Source of the DNA: Dasypus novemcinctus
Taxonomy: Eukaryota; Chordata; Mammalia; Cingulata; Dasypodidae
Length of the DNA: 64,000 bases
Direction: 5' to 3'
Assembly (NCBI RefSeq): GCF_030445035.2
Contig: NC_080695.1
Coordinates: forward strand, 51,105,954 to 51,169,953
Positions 55,314 to 64,000 of this stretch are shown here, in pieces. The notes under the pieces were generated by a model. That model did not search any database and was not told where the DNA came from. It saw only the letters and a list, made by a program, of their open reading frames with translations. The translations under genes were made by a program, and so were the position numbers. Numbering within the stretch: the first letter of the stretch is position 1; each line of letters opens with the position of its first letter.

Positions 55314-57356
55314 TTTATCTTGATGGGTTTAATCAGTTCCTTACCTTCTTTGTCTAATCTTGGAGATTAATTAGCTCTTGTTTTTGCGTAAGTGTTATAT
55401 CTTCTCTTTGTCACTTTGTTCTTATTTTAATTTCTTATTGCTGGTTGAGTTCACTTAAAAGGAAAGTATTAGGGCCGGGGAAAGGCAATTGTGTAAGCAA
55501 GGAAAAAATGCAAAGTAGTATTGGTGATAAATGTTAATAGAGCAACAATATGAGATCTGGGAGGATGGATGTTAGATTCATGTAAGTTGTGTAGAGTTAT
55601 AGCAGTAGGTAGAGTACCTATAATGAGGTAGTCAACTGAATATGGGAGGAATATGGTATGAATTAAAAAGCTATTGTTTTCGTGAGAGAGGGAAAGAGAA
55701 AAGAAAGGCAATAGTTTCAAGAGTGGATAACAGACAGAAAACAAAACAAAGGTATTAGAAATTAAGAGTTAGACACTTTGTGGATCAAATAAAGGGAGGT
55801 GGAATATTGGAGAGACAGTAGATGATGGAGGCTATCAAGATGTAGGCGAAAGGAGATAGTGTAGGTAGCCAAATGTATTCAAACAGAAATGAGGCAGTGG
55901 AGGATGAGGAAACCCAGCAAATGTGCGGTGTTCCCTGTAGCACCTATTGTATAGTTAAGATAATATAAAATAAGAAGAAATTGAGGGACGAGAGAGAGAG
56001 AAAAAAAAAGAGAAGAAAGGAAGAAAGAAAAAGGGGGGTGGATAAAGGGTGGGGAACAGGTAGGGAAAAGAAAAAAAAGATATACACCTACTACAACAGC
56101 CACAAGAATAACAATTAAAAAAAAAAGCCCTAAAAACTGAAAAAAAAAAAAGAATTTGGGGGATACGCTGGGAGAAAAGACTACGGGATAATGCAATGTT
56201 AGCAATCAGGATATTAAAAATAAATAAAAAATAAAATAGAATAAAAATAAAAACAAAACAAAACAAAAAAGAAAAAATGCAAAAATTGAGGGCTAGGAAA
56301 TTCAAGGACCTCAGATGACCTCAGGCCATGATGGATTCAGGGATGGAAAGTCTGAGATATTGAAGACTCAAGAGGTGTGAGTCTCTGGGGTTTGGGCCAC
56401 CAGGGTTTAGGGGACTCAGACCTGGCAACCTCAAGTCCGGTTAGCAGGGAGCCTGGGAGCACTGCAGTGCATCACAGCCTTCAGGGATCCCTGCAGCTGG
56501 GTGCCAGGCCTATGGGTGAGGTCACATCCACAACCTCTATCCTGTATGCCTGTACCCCACAATTCACTCACTCACTGGGGTCTATTCTGTGGATGTATCA
56601 CCAGTTCAACTTCAGGACCTCTCCCACCCTGTGATCCCCTGGAATGGTCACCTGGGGGCGCCTCTACACTGCAGCCAACTTAATGATGCAGATCAATAGC
56701 CAGGCCTGGGGGTGGGGCCCCAGCCGGAAACGCTAATAACAGAGTCCAAACCCAAAATTCCCACGCTTTGCAAAATATTCCCCTAATCGGCTTCCAAATG
56801 TCTCCCACCCTGCCAGACCCTGGTGGAATCTCTTTATTGCTATCAATTTAAGTCCACTGTAGATCAGCAGCCTAACTTGTGGTGGGGGCTGGGCTCTAGG
56901 CGGAAGCGCTATTGTTTGTGTCGGCAATCAAAAATTCCCCCACTTCGCAATAAAACTCCCGTTTGTCTCCCCAAATCGGTCTGCAAGTGCCTCCTGCCCT
57001 ATTAACCTCCCAATAGGCCGCTCAGGGCAATAGGCCGCTCAGTACTGCAGAGCCTCCAAAAAAAAAAAAGAAAAAAGAAAAAATGCCACGGTGGCTCATG
57101 GCGCTGCGGCTCCACCCACCTTAGGAGGCAGCGTTCCGCGCACAGCCCGGACTTCCTTGTAAAGAGTCTCAATTATATTTTATAGACATATTTTCTCTGT
57201 TACCTTCCCACCAAATCGATGTCCAGACACCTCCTGTCCTGCAAAAATCCTGGAACAGCCTGGTCCCGAAGAACCTCCAACGCTGCCCAGTCACTTCTTT
57301 GCAGGAGATATTATCAGGTAAGCTCACTCAGCCACCATCTTGCCCCCCTCCCCTCT
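55314..57356 (-). promoter_or_regulatory. 5' UTR of the younger L1
   Basis: About 2.0 kb, ending (5' end on the minus strand) at gccaccatcttgcccccctc, the RC of the usual GGGGGGCAAGATGGTGGC start. The distal part (56300-57300) is more GC-rich with a few CpG, as expected of an L1 internal pol II promoter; the proximal part (55970-56280) is a purine-rich and A-rich tract. Frames of 60-116 codons here are not proteins. Confidence 0.75.
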
Positions 57357-57366
57357 GTTGTGTCTT
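57357..57366. repeat. Target-site duplication of the 9.6-kb L1 (right copy)
   Basis: ttgtgtcttt, the second copy; the old L1 ORF1 sequence continues directly after it. Confidence 0.75.
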
Positions 57367-58326
57367 TCATTCCTATAAGCTCTGTTACTTTTTGAGCAGA
57401 CTTTCAAGTTGTTCTTTATGCTTGCCCAGTTTGTTTAATATCCTTTATCTCTTATGTCATATTTTCCTTCAACTCTTCAACTTGACTTTGAAATTTGTGT
57501 GATTTTCAGTGATTAGTTGTTTAAATCCTGTGTCTTATCAGGATTTGTGGTTTGTTCCCTTAGCTGTTCAATATCTTCCTGTTTATTAGCAAGGCTTGTA
57601 ATTTTTTGCTGATGTCTCAGCATATGATTCTATTGGTGAATTTACTCTGACAGTCAATTTCTTGCTCTTGTCTTGTGGTTTTGTTTCATGGTTCTTCTTT
57701 GATATTTTGGTTCAACTTATTCTAGATCTTTAAAATTGCCCAACATATAAGTTATCAAAGTAGGGCCAGGGACCCACTAATAGGTGCAGATTTGATCCAA
57801 GGGGTCTGAAATGAAAGACTCCAAGAAGCATTTTTTTTCTCTTTGCAGTTCCCAGACAGCCAGTGAGATGGCACTTGTCAGAAAATCTTTCCACAGAGGT
57901 GTGTCTTCTGATCTCCACTTCCTGTGATTCTGGTGTGTCCAGAACCAAGATTCGAAGAAGGCTTTGCTGCCCAAACTCATTAAGAGAAACCACTCTCCAC
58001 CCTTTGCTGCACCCTCCCTCTTCCCAGGGATGAAGAAGTCTGTTCTCCTCTCATTTGACTACAGGGAGCCAAGGGTTTTATCTAAAACATTCCTTTAAGT
58101 TTGGGGGATAGGCCCATTCCCAACTGTGGAGACCAGTAACACATGATTTTCATTTTGACTTCTTTGTCTCTCTGTCCCTCAACTTTCTGGAGGATGTGCA
58201 GCACTTTCCTGGTCTGCTGATCCCCAAAGCATCTTCCTTGGACAGCCTTCTGCCCTTCCTCCATTGTTTTTATGAGATAGTTGAGATATGACTACCTACT
58301 CTGACACCATCTTCCTGAAAGTCCCC
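57367..58326 (-). mobile_element. Old full-length L1, ORF1 N-terminus and 5' UTR
   Basis: Continues the old L1 after the insertion: cattcctataagctctgtta, tttcaagttgttctttatgc (ORF1) and the 5' UTR up to a ctgacaccatcttcctgaaa block at 58303-58320. The RC of that block is the normal L1 5' start (gaagatggtgtcagagtagg). It shows that the old copy was full length. Confidence 0.8.
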
Positions 58327-60229
58327 TCTAGTGTGTTTTTATCTTTTGGAATTTTCAATAACCAAAATCTCACAAGGTGTTCAGCTGCCAAAGGAATTCT
58401 CTGACCCTATATCAAATTATTCATACATACACACACACACACATCCTTTTAAACTTCCTTTTATTATGTTTGATTACAAAATTACTAAAGTAAATAAAAA
58501 ATATGTTATCTCTTTGCTGTCATTATCATTCTTTTGTTTCTTCAATTATAATTTAAATCCTACAAATACTACATATTTGAACATTCCTAAAATATTGAAT
58601 ATGATACGTTAAAAAATGTTGATTGAAATTGACAGTTGAAAATAAATTAATTAAATGACAAAATCATCATGTAATCCTCCCCATTTTTACCATTCCTTAA
58701 TTACTTGACCAACTACCAACTTGATTAGTTTGAAATTGTAAAATTTGTTAATGGAAGGAAGTTAACATTTGTATTGATTTGCTTCAAGTGTAAACATGTA
58801 TACTGGAATGTGAAATAGTAATGATTAATTGGGAATGCATTAACAGAGCAAACTAATAAATCCTTGATAGAACAGGATTCGTTTATAAGATGTAGAATAC
58901 AACAGTCAGTGAGAGAGAGGAAGGTAAGGGAAAGGAGAAAGAGCAGCAAGCCTAAAAATCAGAATAATAAGAAAATGTGATGGAAACATTCTATATGCCA
59001 TAAATTGTTTTAAATGCCATATATGGATTATTTCTTTTCTTCTCCAAACAACTTTGGGATGTAAGAACCATTGTTATTCTATTTTTACAGTTGATGAGAT
59101 TTAATAATGTAAAAATTGAATAACTTGCTACAATTTGCATGGAGAGAAAATGGTAGAATTTGTACTTTGAAAGAAGAAATATCAGTGCAGCTTACCAACA
59201 ATGAATCAGAAATCTTAGGGCCAAATTTGTTTCAGAATTCTGAATTTTCATTTTTATAATGAAGTAGTACTATGCATAGACCACATATTTGTAATACCAG
59301 TGGAGTATATAACACCTTATCATTGAACACATTATGATTTTTTTGTATCAAAATATGAATATCCATCCTAAATTTTAAAAATTAAGAAAATATATCATTT
59401 ATTTTCATATTAGTTTTTTCTGTTAAATGAGTTTTGGGGATAAACTTAAGGGAAAATTTTGTGTTTCCAAACATCATTTGCATTTTTAAATGAAAATAGG
59501 TGATTTAAAACTTGCATCAACTGCACAAGATGTATGATTTGAAAAGATATAATTTTGTGCAAGATATGAATTTTACTGATAAAGCAGTTTAAGTTATTAA
59601 AATAATTTAAGGCAGATGCCACATGCATAATGCCAAAAATACATGCTCTCTACTCAGTACTGTGTTTGATAATTATAAAGAAATATATGTCAACACTTCT
59701 ATCTAATCAGTAGGCATGGAATGATACAGAATGATTATGTTAAATTTGGGATTTGGGTATAAAGGAAGATTGAGCAAACTCATTAAGATTTCATGCACAA
59801 AATGTGAACAGAAGCTGATGAGAAAATCACTAGAGTCAATGTGGTTCCAGTGATCCTGACAGCCTGAACCAAGGATGGCAACTTCAGCAATGGAAACTGG
59901 CAGCAGAAGCAGCCCTGAGAGAAAGAGGGCCCTATGTGCTACGTAGACATGGAAAAGGAATTCTTTCAGCTATTAATATCTGTGTTTTTGCAAACTGAGT
60001 GGGTCAAGTGTAGTTTGCATTTATATTTGCATGTATTTGTTTCTCTCTTATTTGAAAACAATTTCCTACAAAATCAAGAACTCTTCTCAAAACAAATATA
60101 AGTCTAAAAGTATGAAACTATATTTGACTACACAATAATAACAATGTAACTTTAAATTACAGTTTTTTTTTTGGGCCAGTCACTTTGGTAAAGGGCTATA
60201 AAACTTATTATCCAGAAAATCAGCAACTT
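58327..60229. other. No recognised gene; CA repeat and MIR/L2-like scrap
   Basis: A CA run at 58424-58443 (catacacacacacacacatc). 59040-59150 carries an MIR/L2-like phrase (ttgggatgtaagaaccattg with ttttacagttgatgagat). Otherwise AT-rich. Confidence 0.35.
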
Positions 60230-61000
60230 TCATTTGAATAATTCTTTCAACATACAATACCAAACTTTGGGTGATACACATAAAGCAGTGCTTAAAAGCA
60301 CAATGCAATTATTAGAAAAGTAGAAGAGAAGAAAGAAGAGGAAAAAAGATTAGACTAGAAGTTAATTATATAAAAAATTAAGCGTAAAGTTGGTTCTTTG
60401 CAAATATTAACATACAGCAATGTTGGTGAAGAAAACACATATACAGCATACATGCATGCACAGATAAGAAAATCATTTTTAAAATAGCTGATATTAAACC
60501 TAATGTCTTATAAATAAATAAAACAAACATTTAATTCCAATATTAGAACTAAATACTAGTAAACAATACAAAAGATGAATGAGATGATGAGATAATTTGA
60601 GTAAATTATTCTAGTATTCTTTTGTTTTTCTGTAGGAACATGAAAATATTGATTAAATCTACAATGCTTTTAAATATTAAATTTAAAAGCAAAATAGACT
60701 TATAAATTATAATCTGATAATAATATATGAGAAATCCAATAAAAAATATGTGCTCAATCTTATCGAAAACAAATGAGAAGAAAATATATACATATGAAAG
60801 GCAGGATCAAGAAAAAACTCAAAATAAGGTCATAGTAATAATTTCAAGTATTTCAGTAATGGTAATACAGTAAATGGACTAAACGCAGCAGTTAAAGGAC
60901 AGGGATTGCCAAATTTGATATAAAATCTGCTCTGTTTCAACTGATCAACTCAAACACAGAGAATTATAGATTAATAAAGACAATCTACCACTTGAGACAA
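60230..61000 (+). mobile_element. Old L1 ORF2 fragments, out of the usual order
   Basis: 60280-60420 (aaagcagtgcttaaaagcac, then gttggttctttgcaaatatt) matches the region between the endonuclease and RT of ORF2, while 60860-60960 (gtaaatggactaaacgcagc, aaggacagggattgcc) matches the ORF2 start. In an intact L1 the second precedes the first. Very diverged; no open frame. Confidence 0.4.
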
Positions 61001-61996
61001 AACGAGCAAATTATTTTAGTATCTGGTTCTATGTTCCATTTTAACTCATTGAAAAATATACATATATAATATAAAATTTCCTCCAACATCTCTTAATTTG
61101 AACTCATTGCTATCCAATGTACAAATATTAATCATTAATTTCTTTGGTATTCATTGTAATACCCTAATTATCATAAAAATTATTCTTTCTTGCATTAGCC
61201 TTGATCATGAAAAATTCATGCTACATTTGTGAGAGTATCACATGCATCACATGTAATTTCTGTGCACAAAATTGTAATTTAGCACCTGTTAAAAATTACT
61301 TAATGATAACATAAAATCAAATATTACTCAGGTTAAGAAATCTGTCTATACTACGAATTCAGGAGGTGACATATTAACCAAATTACAGGGCACTGTAAAC
61401 CAAACTACAGTCCCCAGAACTTTTTATATTATCTTCAGAAAAAATATAATCAGGTTTTGATAATAGCACAATCCAAGCTTTATCTTTATAAAAAATTTTA
61501 ACATGTTTACATCTATATCTAGAAGAACTCTAAAAATTTGTGTGTAATAATTCATTTTCAAAATACAGGCTAACTCCATTTGAGTTAAACACCTTTAAAT
61601 ATTATAGCTTTTTAAAAAAAATTTTTGGTGGGACACTGGTTAACATTAATGAAGAAATTGAGAACATTTAAAGTTGTGTTTTATATTATTAATCCATATA
61701 TATTTTAACTATTTTCAATTACTATCATAATACTTGCATTGATGAATGCTATATAGCATCATTAACTTCAATTGTGCAAACTTCTGTTTTTTGAAAAATC
61801 CTTCCCTTGGAAATGTAAGTCAATAATCCTGAGTCCCACGGCTCCTAAAATTGTGCATTAACATCTCTTGCATAATTCAGAAAAAGATGAAACTGATTTC
61901 CAACTTGAATCCATTTTATTGTTATAAGGAGTTATTTATCTTTTTCTATTAAACTTTTAGAAAAATCACCCACTTAATAGAATTTCATATTGAAAG
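61001..61996. other. No recognised feature
   Basis: AT-rich DNA. Confidence 0.4.
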
Positions 61997-62532
61997 TGTG
62001 ATGATTAGGCTAAGGTCTCAACCTGGCCTGGTAATTGTGCCCAGTTGTTTGGTCAAGCAAACACTGGGCTAATTATAATACAAGGACATTTATGGACTTT
62101 AATCATCAGTTTGCATAGATGGCTGATTACATCTACAATCAACCAAGGAGATTGCCTTCAGCAATGAGTGACATTTTGTCCAATCAGTTGAAGCCTTAAA
62201 AGGGGGTGTAATTTCAGCATTCAGAGACAATTTTCCAGCTCAGCTTCAGACAGCCAGGGCCTCTCCTGGGAACTCATCAAGGACCTTCATCAGAGCCCCT
62301 GCGGGATTTGGACTTCTGCATCCCCACGGTCATGTGGGAGAACTTTATAAAATCTCATGCTAATTATAGACATCTCCTGTCACTTCTGGTCCCCTAGGAA
62401 ACTCCGACGAATACAGCTTGGTACTGGGCTGTATTAATACAGACTCTTAAAAATGGGATTTCTGAATTGACTCTGGGGATTTGCAGGTATCTTCTGTCAA
62501 TTCAGTTTCCCTAGAGAAAGCTGACTAATACA
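61997..62532 (+). mobile_element. Solo LTR-like element, 536 bp
   Basis: Starts TGTGATGATTAGGCTAAGG and ends ctgactaataca. Near-identical 5-bp flanks (gaaag at 61992-61996, aaaag at 62533-62537). Inside are a CAAT-like region, acctggcctggtaattgtgc, a tttataaaatctcatgctaa TATA-like block and a 3' block cagtttccctagagaaagc. These features fit an ERVL/MaLR solo LTR. No coding sequence. Confidence 0.6.
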
Positions 62533-64000
62533 AAAAGTTACTACTGAGCTTTACATCATTTATGTTTTCATAAATTGCTAACTTTCTTTATTTAGTGCTC
62601 TTTTTCTATGGGTGAAATTCATATTTTCCTAGATGAATACTTAATACTACTTGATTAAAATTTCTAAAACTTCAGTATACCAAGACCTCTGATTTCCATA
62701 TTCCAAAGAAAGTCCTTGGCAAGGGTGAGGTTTGTTCTGGCTCATTTGCCTTATCTATAAAGTGGGTATAGTAATATTTACTGCTCCACGTATTTGCCAT
62801 GTATCTACTTGCATTTTTAGCGGTGGAGTCACTGTGTGCCGATGGTCATTCACCTCACTTTTCCCCCTTCCTTCTCTGTATACAAGGTGGGAAGTTGAGC
62901 CACTGCCTATATTCCCTGGCAAGCTGTTTCCTTGCAGCCTCCCTTTTCTGGACCCTGCCTCCATGTGGTCGCTACCAAACTATTATTATTATTATTGTCT
63001 CAAGTTAAAGATAGGTATAATATTGCTTTACTAGGTTTCATTCTTCAAGGCATTTATCTAATTTATCCGATGAAAATTTAGAAGTGCTATGCTTCCCTTA
63101 AACAGTTGGTCCTATTTCCTGTCGTAGGATCCTCATTCTTAATAGGTTTAACTCTTTTAGCCACTTGGATGGAAAACCATATTAAAATTGCTTTTGCCTG
63201 TGAAGCTTGAAAAATTATATATCAGACTCAGGAAGGGGCAGGCACTGGGATAAAATGTAAAGACTATAAACTGAAGTCATTCCACTTTGCATCAATATCC
63301 AGAGTTCTAATCTTTCACCTGAGAACTGACTTCAGGAAATTCTAGGCAGAAGCCATAACCTACACTTGTAATAATCCCTGTGTATATACAGACATCCATC
63401 CCAGCCAGCAAATGAGTTCAGGGGTTAAGACAAAAGGCCTCAGGGAAATGAAAGGGGGCACACATCAGGGTTCTAATCAAGATGCCTCGAGTTCAATCAG
63501 GAATCCAGCTACATAAAGAAATTGGAATGCTCAGCAGACAGTATGGCAGAAACCCTGTAGTATGGAAGGAGCAAGGTGGCAGGAATGAAGCACAGACATA
63601 CCTGTGGCATCATGCCAAATACACATCCACGACACAATGGATAATTCTAGACAAAACCCACCCATGTATCTCGGTCTTTGAAGATACTCATAATCCAGAC
63701 TCAGCTGACATGAAAATGGACATGATGACTACAAGCAAAGCTTGAGAAGAAAACAGCTGATGCCAGAGCTCTGGAACTGTTCAGTCCAACTCTATCACCT
63801 TGTCCACAATATGTAACCCAACACTTTAGGTCAAAATCATGAACAAAATAAACAACCATAATTTATTCCATTAATCTGTCAAAATACTCAGTGTTTGATT
63901 CTTCAGCAGGGAGACTATAAGAATAATTCCTTTCTGGAATTTTTTATTCCAGAGCCAGACCCTCCATGGGTTTCACATGTCCTTTATCCCATGCAGTCTG
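62533..64000. other. Mostly unassigned; MIR scrap and ATT microsatellite
   Basis: 62735-62815 resembles an MIR core end (ttgccttatctataaagtgg). 62979-62998 is (ATT)n. An 87-codon plus frame at 63482-63745 has balanced composition and is free of repeats I recognise, but I do not recognise the product. Confidence 0.35.

Overview
This is nuclear DNA from a placental mammal, most likely an armadillo (Xenarthra, Cingulata). The main evidence is two near-full-length copies of the tRNA-derived DAS-type SINE characteristic of armadillos, several xenarthran-type MaLR/ERVL solo LTRs, and L1 elements with a distinctive long 3' UTR. No host protein-coding gene is recognisable. The window is AT-rich intergenic or deep intronic DNA built mostly from nested transposable elements. 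The one sharp exception is a GC- and CpG-rich block at about 36.67-39.28 kb.

Layout. 0-10 kb: quiet DNA with MIR remnants, one LTR inserted inside another (2.8-3.7 kb) and a solo LTR with a 5-bp target duplication (6.4-6.9 kb). 10.2-10.6 kb: minus-strand DAS SINE with a perfect 16-bp target-site duplication. 15.5-16.8 kb: an LTR split by a minus-strand L1 3' end that itself holds a plus-strand L1 3' end. 17.4-21.2 kb: an old minus-strand L1 split by an unassigned 1.1-kb insertion and an LTR. 22.5-25.3 kb: an L1 lacking most of ORF2. 25.8 kb: a 90-bp tRNA-like SINE with a 15-bp target duplication. 30.3-39.6 kb: an old plus-strand L1 carrying a DAS SINE, a polypyrimidine tandem repeat, a small hAT-like element and, in its 3' end, the GC-rich block. 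39.8-41.1 kb: a truncated minus-strand L1 3' UTR. 42.2-58.3 kb: an old full-length minus-strand L1 containing a younger 9.6-kb L1 (47.7-57.4 kb). 58-64 kb: AT-rich DNA with an old L1 scrap, an LTR and MIR fragments.

The most notable object is the GC-rich block. It contains a 120-nt 5S rRNA sequence on the minus strand (39076-39195) with an intact box A, a nearly intact box C, a TTTT terminator and, at -32 to -21, a 12-nt motif that differs by one base from the mammalian 5S gene D box. The remaining 2.4 kb behaves like 5S rDNA non-transcribed spacer. I read it as one unit of 5S rDNA moved as DNA, not as an RNA retrocopy, into the 3' end of an old L1. The long open frames in the block (up to 586 codons on both strands) are composition artefacts.

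The mobile elements do not act together as a system. The young L1 kept the RT FADD motif but is inactivated by several stops and frameshifts. It illustrates the L1 machinery that probably also inserted the SINEs, whose A-rich tails and target duplications are typical of L1-mediated insertion.
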